Assembly: GCF_900218065.1 (NCBI RefSeq)
Contig: NZ_OBMU01000001.1
Location: 1,555,940-1,594,237, forward strand
Reading direction: 5' to 3'
Length of the DNA: 38,298 nt
Source: Novosphingobium sp. Chol11
GTDB taxonomy: Bacteria; Pseudomonadota; Alphaproteobacteria; Sphingomonadales; Sphingomonadaceae
Within the stretch, counting starts at the first letter, position 1; every line of letters starts with the position of its first letter. Below the pieces are notes generated by a model, which did no database searches, was not told the origin of the DNA, and was given only the letters and a program-made list of their open reading frames with translations. The position numbers and the translations under genes are program-made. This document shows positions 7,721 through 15,410 of the stretch, in pieces.

Positions 7721-10700
7721 GGACCAGCCCTCCTTCGGGCGCGGGCTTGTCTTGGGACGAGGCCTGACCTTCTGGGTCGACAGCGGCCTTGGGGCGGTGA
7801 TCGCCGGCTATCAGCGTGTAGATCGTCGGCAGCACGAACAGCGTGAACAACGTGCCGACCAGCATCCCCATCACGACGACGATGCCGATCGCGAAGCGGC
7901 TGTTCGCGCCTGCGCCGGCCGCGAACAGTAGTGGCACGAGGCCGGCCACCATCGCCGCAGTGGTCATCAGCACGGGACGCATACGAACGGCGGCGGCATG
8001 ACGGATCGCCTCTATCCGGCTCCACCCTTCCGAGTGCTGCATCTCGTTGGCGAAGGACACCATCAGGATACCGTGCTTGGAGATGAGCCCGATCAGCGTG
8101 ACGAGGCCGATCTGCGTGTAGATGTTGAGCGTGGTGAAGCCGAGATAGAGCGGCACCAGCGCCCCACAGACCGCCAGCGGCACGGTGACGAGGATCACCA
8201 GCGGATCGCGGAAGCTCTCGAACTGCGCGGCGAGCACGAGGAAGATCACGATCAGCGCGAAGGCGAAGGAGATGGTGAGCTGGTTGCCCTCATGCACATA
8301 TTGCCGGCTGTTGGAGAGCCAATCGACCGTCGTTCCAGGCGGCAGCGGCTGGCTATTCAGAAAATCGACCGCCTGGCCCATCGTCACGCCCGGCAGCAGC
8401 ACCGCCGAAAGCGTCGCCGAGTTCATCTGGTTGAACTGCGGCAGCCGGTTGGGCTGCGGCCGGATTTCGACATGCGCCACCGTGGAGAGCGGCACCAGCT
8501 TGCCCGAAGCCGCCTTCACATAGAACTGCCCGAGATTGTCCGGGGTCAGCCGCCGGTCCTGCGGCACCTGGGCGATCACGTCATAGGAGCGGTCGTGCCA
8601 GTTGAAGCGGTTGACGTAGTTTTCGCCGACCAGAACTGCCAGCGTATCGGCGATCTCGGACATGGTGACGCCCATCTCGCCGGCCTTCTCGCGGTCGATG
8701 GTGACATGCGCCTCGGGGCTGTCAAAGGCGAGGTCGCTGTCGACGAAGGCGAACAGGCCGCTGCCCCACGCCGCGCCCTTGATCCCTTCGAGCGTCTTGT
8801 AGATCGCCGGGAAATCATCAGCCGAACGGATGACCATCTGCACCGGCAGGCCGCCGCTGCCGGCAGGTAACGGGCTGTCCTGGAAGGCGGTCGCATAGAC
8901 CCCCGTGACGCCTGCCGTCCGACCGGCGAGTTCGGCCTGGATTTGATCGCCGTTGCGCGAACGCTCGGCCCAATCCTTCATCACGATGCCGCCGAAGCCG
9001 CCATTGGCGTTATTGTCGCCGCCGATGGCGAAGAAGCTCGCCGAAAATTCAGGGAACTGGTGGAAGATGCGCTCGACCTCGGCGCTGAACCGCGCCGTAT
9101 AGTCGACATTGGCATATTGCGGCGCCTTCGTCTGAACGAAGACATAGCCCATGTCCTCCTGCGGGGCCAGTTCGCGCTTGGCGCCGGAGAACAGCACCAC
9201 GATCACGGCGAGAACGGTGACACCGACGATCAGCACGGCCGCACGGGCGGCGAGTGTCTTGTCAAGCAGCCGCACATAGCCCTCGGTCGCCCGGTGCATG
9301 GTGCGCTCGACCGATTGCGCGAGCCTTCCTTCTCCCATTTTCGAGTGGAGCAGCTTGCCGCTCATCATCGGCGACAAGGTGAGCGCGATCACGCCTGAGA
9401 CGATCACCGATCCTGCAAGGGTGAAGGCGAACTCGCGAAACAGGGCGCCGGTAAGACCGCCCATCAGGCCGATGGGAGCGTAGACGGCCGCGAGCGTGAT
9501 CGTCATGGCGATGACCGGCCCGATGATCTCGCGAGCGCCGACCAAAGCGGCGTCCACGGGGGACAAGCCATCCTCGATATGGCGGTGGATATTCTCCACC
9601 ACGACGATGGCGTCGTCAACGACGAGGCCGATCGCCAGCACCATCGCCAGCAGAGTCAGCAGGTTGAGCGAGAAGCCGAAGGCCAGCATCAGCGCCGCCG
9701 TGCCGAGCAGCGAGAGCGGGATGGTGACGACGGGGATGATGACCGCACGGAAGGTGCCGAGGAACAGGAAGATCACGACGATCACGATGACGATCGCTTC
9801 GATCAGGGTATGCTCGACCTCCTCGATGGAGGCATCGACGAACCGCGCGACATCAAACACGCTCGTTACCTTGAGACCGGGCGGCGCGACGCGCTGAATC
9901 TCGGGAAGCAGGGCCTTGATCGCGCTCACGATCTCAAGAGGATTGCCGTCGGGTGTCGGCGAGACAGCGATCGTCACGCCGGGCCGGCCGGAGGCGAGAA
10001 AGCTGCCGTCGTAATTCTGCCCGCCCAACTCGATCGTCGCCACGTCGCGCAGGCGCACGACACTATCCTGGCCGGTCTTGAGCACCATCTGGCGGAACGC
10101 CTCGACGTCGCGCAGATCGGTTGACGCGGTGATGTTGATAGCGGTGTTCGATCCCTTGAGCTGCCCGGGTGCTGCCTGAACGTTATTGGCCCTCAACGCA
10201 TTCGCCACGTCGCTTGCCGTGAGGCCGCGCGCGGCGAGCTTCACCGGATCGACCCAGATACGCATGGCGAGCGGCGCGCCGCCGGTGATCGTCGCCGAGG
10301 CGACGCCCGGCACCGAGGTTATGAGCGGCTGTGCGACCCGCGTCGCGAAATCGGCCATCTGCGAGGCGGAAAGCGTTTCGCTCGCGAAGGCGATATACTG
10401 GATCGCCGAAGCACCATCCGTGATCTTGGCAATGACAGGATCGGTCACGCCCGCAGGCAGGCGGTATTTGACCTGCTGCACCTTGGCGAGGATCTCGGTC
10501 ATCGAGCGGTCGGCATTGGCGTTGAGCACCAGCTTCGCCCCGATGTGGCTCTTGCCCTGACTCGATGTGGAGGTGAGATATTCGATGCCGTTGGCAGTTG
10601 CGATGGCCTGGCTGATCGGCGTGGTGACGAAGCCCTGCATCACGTCCTGCGACGCACCGGGAAGGGCCGTGTCGATAGTGATCGTAGCGCTCTGCATCGA

Positions 10701-10814
10701 CGGATATTGCCGGATAGGCAGGCTGAACGTGGCGCTCAGGCCCACGAGCAGGATGAGCAGGCTGACGACGATCGACAGGATCGGGCGGCGGATGAAGATA
10801 TCGGTGAAGGCCAT
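7713..10814 (-). CDS. RND multidrug efflux pump, MexI-like inner-membrane transporter
   Basis: This is a complete 1033-residue HAE1-type RND transporter beginning MAFTDIFIRRPILSIVVS. It has 12 membrane segments and two large periplasmic loops. The proton-relay motif GLVVDDAIVVVENIHRHIE in helix 4 has the two essential aspartates. The repeat-2 segment TQIGLVTLIGLISKHGILMV is also typical. From memory of the family it is closest to MexI of the SoxR-regulated mexGHI-opmD system. It exports hydrophobic or redox-active molecules by proton antiport. It starts one base after the stop of the adaptor gene and overlaps the outer-membrane gene. The substrate cannot be determined here. Confidence 0.95.
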   Translation of the reverse strand: MAFTDIFIRRPILSIVVSLLILLVGLSATFSLPIRQYPSMQSATITIDTALPGASQDVMQGFVTTPISQAIATANGIEYLTSTSSQGKSHIGAKLVLNANADRSMTEILAKVQQVKYRLPAGVTDPVIAKITDGASAIQYIAFASETLSASQMADFATRVAQPLITSVPGVASATITGGAPLAMRIWVDPVKLAARGLTASDVANALRANNVQAAPGQLKGSNTAINITASTDLRDVEAFRQMVLKTGQDSVVRLRDVATIELGGQNYDGSFLASGRPGVTIAVSPTPDGNPLEIVSAIKALLPEIQRVAPPGLKVTSVFDVARFVDASIEEVEHTLIEAIVIVIVVIFLFLGTFRAVIIPVVTIPLSLLGTAALMLAFGFSLNLLTLLAMVLAIGLVVDDAIVVVENIHRHIEDGLSPVDAALVGAREIIGPVIAMTITLAAVYAPIGLMGGLTGALFREFAFTLAGSVIVSGVIALTLSPMMSGKLLHSKMGEGRLAQSVERTMHRATEGYVRLLDKTLAARAAVLIVGVTVLAVIVVLFSGAKRELAPQEDMGYVFVQTKAPQYANVDYTARFSAEVERIFHQFPEFSASFFAIGGDNNANGGFGGIVMKDWAERSRNGDQIQAELAGRTAGVTGVYATAFQDSPLPAGSGGLPVQMVIRSADDFPAIYKTLEGIKGAAWGSGLFAFVDSDLAFDSPEAHVTIDREKAGEMGVTMSEIADTLAVLVGENYVNRFNWHDRSYDVIAQVPQDRRLTPDNLGQFYVKAASGKLVPLSTVAHVEIRPQPNRLPQFNQMNSATLSAVLLPGVTMGQAVDFLNSQPLPPGTTVDWLSNSRQYVHEGNQLTISFAFALIVIFLVLAAQFESFRDPLVILVTVPLAVCGALVPLYLGFTTLNIYTQIGLVTLIGLISKHGILMVSFANEMQHSEGWSRIEAIRHAAAVRMRPVLMTTAAMVAGLVPLLFAAGAGANSRFAIGIVVVMGMLVGTLFTLFVLPTIYTLIAGDHRPKAAVDPEGQASSQDKPAPEGGLVHA

Positions 10815-10815
10815 G

Positions 10816-11949
10816 TCAGCGCACTCCCGCAGACACGAGCCGCGACACCTTGACCTCGGCGCCCGGCTGGACGCGAAGCTGGCCTTCCGAGACCACGACG
10901 TCGCCGGGCTTGAGGCCCTTGTCGATCACGACATCGTTGCCGATGCGCCGCCCTGTCTGGACCGGAACGATCTCGGCCTTGCCGCCCTTGCGGGCATTGC
11001 CGCCGCGGATGACGATCACGCTGTCGCCTTGCGGCGAGGTCTGGATCGCGGTCGCCGGCACGGTGAGCGCGCCTTGCTGGGGCGGCAGGACGAGCGAGGC
11101 CGTCACATACATGCCGGGTCGCAACGCGCGGTCGGGATTGGCGAGGATCGCCTGCACGGTGACGTTGCGCGTGTCCTCGCCGATCTTGGGTTCGACCGCG
11201 TTGACGCGCGCGGTGAAGGTCCGGCCCGGATAGGCGTCGCTGGTGACGGAAACGGTCGATCCCGGCTTCAGGCTCGCCAATTGCTGCTGGGGCAAGGCGA
11301 ACTCGACATAGAGCGAATCAAGCGCCGTGAGGGTGGCGATGGGATCGCCGGGATTGAGATACTGGCCGAGATTGATGCGGCGAATGCCGATCTCGCCGGA
11401 AAAGGGCGCGCGGACCTGCTTCTGGACCAGCCGCGCGTCGATCTGGCGCACGGCGGCCACAGCCTGATCGCGCTCGGCGCGGCGCTGCTGCAACAGTTCG
11501 CGCGGCTCCGCGCCGGTCGGGGCAAGCTGCTCGGAACGAGCGAGCTGGATGCCCGTAAAATTGGCTCTCGCCTGAGCGGCCTGCCGATCGGCGCGTTCGG
11601 GTCCGTCGAAAAGCTGAACCAGCAGCGCGCCGGTGCCCACCTGGGAACCGGCGGTGAAATTGATGGCCGACACCCGCCCGGCGGTTTCGGGCGAAAGCGT
11701 CACCTCGCGCACAGCCGTAAGCGTGCCGACCGCATCGAGCGTCGAGGGCACTTCGCGTGCGCTCACGAGGGTCGCAGCGACGGGCACCGCCTGCTGCTGC
11801 CAGCCTTGCCCCTGACCGCTCCGCAGCGTGCGCCAGAGGAACAAGCCGCCAAGAAGCACGACCAGGACGATGACGGTAATGATGATCGTGCGAGGCTGGG
11901 GACGCGCCGAGCGATCGCGCTCTGGGATGTCGTGAACGGAGTCGGTCAT
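10816..11949 (-). CDS. RND efflux periplasmic adaptor (membrane-fusion protein, MexH-like)
   Basis: The start is ATG 11949, with a strong site (GGGAGAGGG) and an ATGA overlap with the preceding gene's stop. The product has 377 residues: one N-terminal membrane anchor (about residues 20-38), a barrel-sandwich domain in two halves (EVTLSPETAGRVSAINF and VRAPFSGEIGIRRINLGQYL), an alpha hairpin between them, and a beta-barrel plus membrane-proximal domain (LRPGMYVTASLVLP). It links the pump to the outer-membrane duct. An upstream extension to 12006 is possible but runs over the neighbouring gene. Confidence 0.93.
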   Translation of the reverse strand: MTDSVHDIPERDRSARPQPRTIIITVIVLVVLLGGLFLWRTLRSGQGQGWQQQAVPVAATLVSAREVPSTLDAVGTLTAVREVTLSPETAGRVSAINFTAGSQVGTGALLVQLFDGPERADRQAAQARANFTGIQLARSEQLAPTGAEPRELLQQRRAERDQAVAAVRQIDARLVQKQVRAPFSGEIGIRRINLGQYLNPGDPIATLTALDSLYVEFALPQQQLASLKPGSTVSVTSDAYPGRTFTARVNAVEPKIGEDTRNVTVQAILANPDRALRPGMYVTASLVLPPQQGALTVPATAIQTSPQGDSVIVIRGGNARKGGKAEIVPVQTGRRIGNDVVIDKGLKPGDVVVSEGQLRVQPGAEVKVSRLVSAGVR

Positions 11950-12638
11950 GATACCCTCTCCCGGCTGACGAACAGCGGGGCCGAGAAGTGCATTGACTTC
12001 AGGCACCCCGTCTCGCGCAGTGGAGGGCTGGAATCGAGTAACGCGGGCAGGCGGAACAGCATATTACGGATTTCCTTCGGGGGTTTCTGTCGCTCACGGT
12101 CATGCGCGCCGAGCACATCATTGAGGGCGGCCACAGAGGCACCTATGTGGTCCGGCGCTATGTCCATTGAGCTGTCGTTCGATCGGTCGCCGCCGGGTTC
12201 CGGCCTCAATCTCACGGCGAGACCGATAGCGTCTTGAGCGTCGCTACAATCACGGCCGCTCGCGTCCGAGAAACGCTGCGCGAGCGGTTCCGAACCTTGG
12301 AGCGCTCCGGTGAGGACGGAGCTGGTTTCCGATCCAAACTCCCCGATGCCCTGTTTCGCGAGAAACAGTCGCGCAGACAGCAGCAATCGAGGGTCTAGCT
12401 CATCCCATTCGCTGTGCTCGGGCCGGGAGCCGGACCTGCCGGCACTCCACATGGCGACACAGCGCAGCGCCTCAAGCTGAGGATGAGCAAGGGGCCTTGC
12501 AACGCTGCGATCGAACAAGATCCGCAAAAGGCATCTGTTGTTTTCAGCTTTTGCGACCCGCCGACGATGGCGGGCATCGTCGACGCCGATCAGCAGCGCC
12601 GTTCGCTCAAGCTCGGTGAGAACCGGAAGGCCGTTCAT
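11946..12638 (-). CDS. Hypothetical protein, first gene of the SoxR-box efflux operon
   Basis: I take ATG 12638, with GGAGG about 10 bases upstream; the frame is open to a GTG at 12707. The 230-residue product begins MNGLPVLTELERTALLIGVD and continues with a basic helical segment (DARHRRRVAKAENNRCLLRILFDRSVARPLAHPQLEALR). It has no signal peptide or membrane helix. The middle and end look less ordered (Ser, Arg and Pro rich). I do not recognise a family. The stop overlaps the ATG of the adaptor gene (ATGA), which argues for a real, coupled gene. It could be a regulator or adaptor of the operon, or a passenger ORF. Confidence 0.6.
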   Translation of the reverse strand: MNGLPVLTELERTALLIGVDDARHRRRVAKAENNRCLLRILFDRSVARPLAHPQLEALRCVAMWSAGRSGSRPEHSEWDELDPRLLLSARLFLAKQGIGEFGSETSSVLTGALQGSEPLAQRFSDASGRDCSDAQDAIGLAVRLRPEPGGDRSNDSSMDIAPDHIGASVAALNDVLGAHDRERQKPPKEIRNMLFRLPALLDSSPPLRETGCLKSMHFSAPLFVSRERVS

Positions 12639-13000
12639 GCCGAACAAACCTCCGCCCGCGCCGCATCGCGGTGGACACGGAGCATGGAAAGTGGGCCTGC
12701 CAGCCATACCCGGTTGCGTGGGGTTTTCTCACCAGGGCGGCGCAAATGGCTGACAGGCCGGCGAAAGCCGGCAACAGCAAGGGGGCATCTACTGCCGTTG
12801 CACGGCTTCCACCAAAGACGAGACGACGGCATCCATTTGGTGCGCCTTATGCCGCGTCGGTCCCGTTTCCCGAGATCAACAGACTTGGCCTCGGAGCGGG
12901 CCGGATCGGGCAGTCTCGTCTTCGTTTCGCACAATGAGATCATGTCGGCTTCGCATTGGTGGGCTCCGCCTGTGAGGCTTGCGGAAAAGGGCCGACTCAC
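12639..13000 (-). other. Long transcribed leader with base-paired arms between the SoxR-box promoter and the first gene
   Basis: About 360 bases separate the predicted -10 element from the first likely start codon. Read as minus-strand RNA, the arms at 12696-12707 and 12746-12757 can pair over 12 positions. The single mismatch on the plus strand becomes a G-U pair on the minus strand. A nested stem (12714-12718 with 12741-12745) lies inside. A neighbouring perfect hairpin at 12757-12772 has six-base arms GCCGGC and a four-base loop. I see no convincing gene. A 102-codon frame ending on the next ATG is discussed among the rejected items. A structured leader RNA is an inference. Confidence 0.4.
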
Positions 13001-13031
13001 TTACTACAACCTCAACAATAGTTGAGGTCAA
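13001..13031 (-). promoter_or_regulatory. SoxR-box promoter for the efflux/sodB operon
   Basis: An 18-bp operator CCTCAACAATAGTTGAGG at 13010-13027 matches the form of the SoxR box (E. coli soxS: CCTCAAGTTAACTTGAGG), with perfect outer arms CCTCAA/TTGAGG. On the minus strand it sits between a -35 TTGACC (13031-13026) and a -10-like TAGTAA (13006-13001). The spacer is exactly 19 bases, the over-long spacing characteristic of SoxR/MerR-activated promoters. The arrangement is superimposable on the soxS promoter. It lies 17 bases upstream of the soxR start, so binding could also control soxR; a weak plus-strand candidate is TTGCGG (12979), 17 bases, TACTAC (13002). Confidence 0.85.
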
Positions 13032-13043
13032 GGGATTTCTGCC

Positions 13044-13514
13044 GTGAGGGATCAGCATCAGACGCTCACCGTCGGGGACGTCGCGAAGCGCAGCGGCGTG
13101 GCGATCTCCACTATCCATTTCTATGAATCGAAAGGTCTAATCGAGAGCTGGCGATCGCCCGGGAATCAAAGACGCTATCCGCGGCAGATACTGCGCAGAA
13201 TCGCAATCATTCGGATTGCGCAACGGGTGGGCCTTCCGCTTGCCCTCGTAAAGGAGCATCTTGATCGGTTTCCGACGGGGCCGATTTCAAAACGTCAATG
13301 GCACCAATTGACTCAAGACTGGCGCGCCATGCTCGATGAACGGATCACCAGCCTTACGCAGCTTCGCGATCAGTTGGGAAACTGCATTGGCGGCGGCTGT
13401 CTTTCTCTCAAGGAGTGCCCGTTGCGTAATCCCGACGATACCTTGGGGCAAGAGGGCTCAGGAGCGCGACTGCTGACTGAAGGGAAGGAGGGCAAAACTC
13501 CGCAGGCAGTATAA
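13044..13514 (+). CDS. soxR: SoxR-type MerR regulator lacking one [2Fe-2S] cysteine
   Basis: The 156-residue product starts at GTG 13044 (AAGGG, 9 bases upstream). The N-terminal MerR helix-turn-helix (TVGDVAKRSGVAISTIHFYE) is intact, followed by wing and dimer helix. The cluster-binding loop reads CIGGGCLSLKECPLRNPDD. In SoxR proteins the motif is CX2CXCX5C (CIGCGC...C). Here Cys114, Cys119 and Cys125 are present, but the second cysteine is Gly117 (codon GGC where TGC is expected). SoxR senses redox-cycling agents through oxidation of this cluster. The regulator is divergent from the RND/sodB operon and next to a perfect SoxR box. SoxR identity is secure from the surrounding sequence; whether it binds a normal cluster is doubtful. 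Confidence 0.9.
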   Translation: MRDQHQTLTVGDVAKRSGVAISTIHFYESKGLIESWRSPGNQRRYPRQILRRIAIIRIAQRVGLPLALVKEHLDRFPTGPISKRQWHQLTQDWRAMLDERITSLTQLRDQLGNCIGGGCLSLKECPLRNPDDTLGQEGSGARLLTEGKEGKTPQAV

Positions 13515-13764
13515 AGGAGCAGCTCCGAAGGCCAAGCGATCGTGCTCAAGAGAGACGACGGCAATTATCTCCCGATACACCCCCCAAATCTGCCGGACTT
13601 CCCTATTCGTTGCCGCTATTTCGCACCTGAGCTTACAAACGACACTATTGCCGGGTTGATATCTTTTCTGACCGTCCATTGATCGAGCAAAGTAGATGCC
13701 TCGACATCCGATAGGGCGACCACACGGGCCACTTTATGATGGTGCGACGCTCCCCATCGTCCGC

Positions 13765-15117
13765 TCAAGCCGCTAGAGCTTCCGTCTCTCCTGGCTGCAC
13801 CACAGGTGTCAGGAATCGGATAAGCGCCGCCTTTCGCGAACCGCGATCAAGGGCATAATGGGTATGGGACAGCACGGCCCCATTCAACAATGCCTGAATA
13901 TAGCCCGACACCGTATCGGCGGCCATAACGAGCGCCGCATCGAGCGTATGCACATAGCGGCTCGTGATCGAACCCGAGGAATGGCCGAGCAACGCCGCGA
14001 TGGTGATCTCGGTGAAGCCCAGATCGTTCGCGAGGCTGGCGAAGCTGTGCCGCAGCACATGCGCGGTGAGGTCCGCCAGTTCCGTCCCGCCGAAAATCTT
14101 CTCCCAATGCCGCGGGAAGCTGCCGAACGGCCCGTCCGCGTTCCTCTCGCCCGGAAACACATAGGGGCTGTCGCCGTCCATATCCCGTTCGTCGAAATAG
14201 TCCGCGATGGGCAAGCCCATCGGGCGAACGGATTGGCCCTCCTTCGTATCCTCGAAGCGGAAGGCGCTTCCTACTGTGTCGATCTCGGCCTTTCGCACCT
14301 CGATGATCTCGCCGCGACGGCAGCCCGACATGGCGATCAGCCGGATGATGTCGACGGTGCGCGTATAGCGTTCGTCCTCGGCCGCTTTGGCGAGGATGCG
14401 GCCGAGCGTCCGATACTCGTCCTCGTTCAGGCGACGCTTCCGCACCACGTCCTTGGGCTTGCGGACACCGTGAGCGGGATTGTTCTCGATGATACCCAAC
14501 TCGTCCCGCGCATAGGTGAAGATGCCGCCCAGCAGGCCGACCGTGCGGCTCGCCGCCCCAAGGCCACCCCGGACAATGGATTTGCCGCGCAGCTTCTTCG
14601 TCTTCTCCGTGGAGCGCGTCTTGCCAGCCATGATGTCCTTCATCATCGCCGTCACGTCCGCCTTGGTGACGTGCGTGACGCGCTTCGAGCCGAGCAGCGG
14701 AATGATGTGGCGCGTGATCCGGCCAAGATCGGTGATCTTGGTGCTGGCCTTCTTGGGCCGGCCGCCCTTGCCGAGAACCCGGCCGGCTTCCAGTTCCGCC
14801 ATATACAGTTCGCACAGTTCCTTGACCGAGATCGCCTTGCGGGCGCTATTCCGATCTTCGAGCGGATCGTTGCCTTTGGCGACGTCGGCCAACGCCTGGA
14901 TCGCCAGCGTCCGCGCCTGTTCGGCGGTGACGGTGCCGTGGCGACCGAGTTTCATCCGGCGCCGCACATTGTTGGCGTTACGGTAATCGACAAAATAGGT
15001 CCGCGTGCCGGAGGGCAGCACGAACACGCCGAAGCCCTTCAGATCGCTGCACCAAACGGTATATTGCCGGTCACGCGGATCGGCTTTGTCGACGACGGTT
15101 TTCGTCAGCTTTGGCAT
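13765..15117 (-). CDS. Tyrosine recombinase (integrase) of the ICE
   Basis: The start is ATG 15117 (GAGG upstream); a GTG two codons earlier is also possible. The 450-residue product has an N-terminal arm-binding domain of DUF4102 type (to about residue 90), a SAM-like core-binding domain and a C-terminal catalytic domain. Catalytic residues visible are Arg267 (SGCRRGE), His353 and Arg356 (HVLRH), His379 (LLGHSS) and Tyr388 (SRYVH), so it looks active. It lies at the right end of the conjugative block, about 180 bases from a tRNA-Arg 3' fragment, and presumably integrates the element there. Tandem 11-bp repeats lie directly upstream of its start. Confidence 0.93.
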   Translation of the reverse strand: MPKLTKTVVDKADPRDRQYTVWCSDLKGFGVFVLPSGTRTYFVDYRNANNVRRRMKLGRHGTVTAEQARTLAIQALADVAKGNDPLEDRNSARKAISVKELCELYMAELEAGRVLGKGGRPKKASTKITDLGRITRHIIPLLGSKRVTHVTKADVTAMMKDIMAGKTRSTEKTKKLRGKSIVRGGLGAASRTVGLLGGIFTYARDELGIIENNPAHGVRKPKDVVRKRRLNEDEYRTLGRILAKAAEDERYTRTVDIIRLIAMSGCRRGEIIEVRKAEIDTVGSAFRFEDTKEGQSVRPMGLPIADYFDERDMDGDSPYVFPGERNADGPFGSFPRHWEKIFGGTELADLTAHVLRHSFASLANDLGFTEITIAALLGHSSGSITSRYVHTLDAALVMAADTVSGYIQALLNGAVLSHTHYALDRGSRKAALIRFLTPVVQPGETEALAA

Positions 15118-15142
15118 ATGCACCTCGCTAGAGCGGGTCCAG

Positions 15143-15164
15143 AAAACTCACCAAAAACTCACCA
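15143..15164. repeat. Two tandem 11-bp repeats upstream of the ICE integrase
   Basis: AAAACTCACCA occurs twice head to tail, 26 bases from the integrase start. Such tandem direct repeats near an attachment core are typical of integrase or excisionase arm-binding sites, or of an operator for int. The two copies are identical. Confidence 0.6.
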
Positions 15165-15251
15165 GCAGATCGAAAACTGTGGGGTGTTTTTGCGTAGTCT
15201 GGAATACCCTTGTTGTCAAGAAATCTATGTAGAAACAGAGACTTAGGGTGC

Positions 15252-15280
15252 CCTAGCGTTGGATTGAAAAGCCTAGCGTA
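15252..15280. repeat. Short direct repeats CCTAGCGT beside the attachment site
   Basis: CCTAGCGTT (15252) and CCTAGCGTA (15272) are 20 bases apart, that is two helical turns, and end 16 bases before the tRNA fragment. Their phasing suggests protein-binding sites, possibly integrase arm sites of the ICE. Function is an inference. Confidence 0.4.
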
Positions 15281-15295
15281 GCGTTGTAGTTCTAG

Positions 15296-15340
15296 CTCCG
15301 AAGGCAAAGGCCGCACGTTCGAATCGTGCTGGGTGCGCCA
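15296..15340 (+). other. Attachment site: 3' fragment of a tRNA-Arg(CCG) gene (copy 1)
   Basis: The 45-base segment begins in the anticodon loop (CTCCGAA) and runs through a well-paired T arm (GCACG, TTCGAAT, CGTGC) to the acceptor 3' strand and encoded CCA. The 5' half of a tRNA (acceptor GCACCC, D arm) is absent, so this is not a functional tRNA gene. A second copy lies at 19846-19890. It differs only in the T-stem, where both strands change together. I read this copy as the junction between the ICE and the small prophage-like element. Confidence 0.8.
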
Positions 15341-15384
15341 TTTTTCAATCACTTAGCAGGTTCCTTTTTGGCTTCGGCCAAATA

Positions 15385-15405
15385 TGTGTGCGGTTATGTG
15401 TATGC
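15385..15405 (+). repeat. Left copy of a 21-bp near-terminal repeat of the small element
   Basis: The segment begins TGTGTGCGGTTATGTG and matches 19741-19761 at 18 of 21 positions in the same orientation. Both copies lie just inside the tRNA fragments that bound the 4.5-kb element, so they are good candidates for arm-type binding sites of its integrase. Confidence 0.55.
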
Positions 15406-15410
15406 TACCC

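Noticed and set aside
10567..12237. A 556-codon open frame antisense to the adaptor and pump genes.
   Set aside because: Shadow of the efflux genes; the sense frames contain all family motifs.
12671..12937. Plus-strand frames across the leader region (89 and more codons).
   Set aside because: They oppose the predicted SoxR-box transcript and show no ribosome site or recognisable domain.
12635..12943. A 102-codon minus-strand frame from ATG 12943 whose stop overlaps the ATG at 12638.
   Set aside because: Composition is Arg/Pro/Trp rich without protein-like pattern, it has no ribosome site, and it runs through the paired leader arms. The stop/start overlap keeps it a possibility, but not enough to list.
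13515..13764. Possible gene between soxR and the ICE integrase (for example a 73-codon minus-strand frame).
   Set aside because: No ribosome site or recognisable product; the 250-base stretch appears to be plain intergenic sequence between convergent genes.
15240..15340. A complete tRNA-Arg gene at copy 1 (and likewise at 19810-19890).
   Set aside because: Only the anticodon loop to CCA part is present; no acceptor 5' strand (GCACCC) or D arm precedes either copy, so they are attachment fragments.
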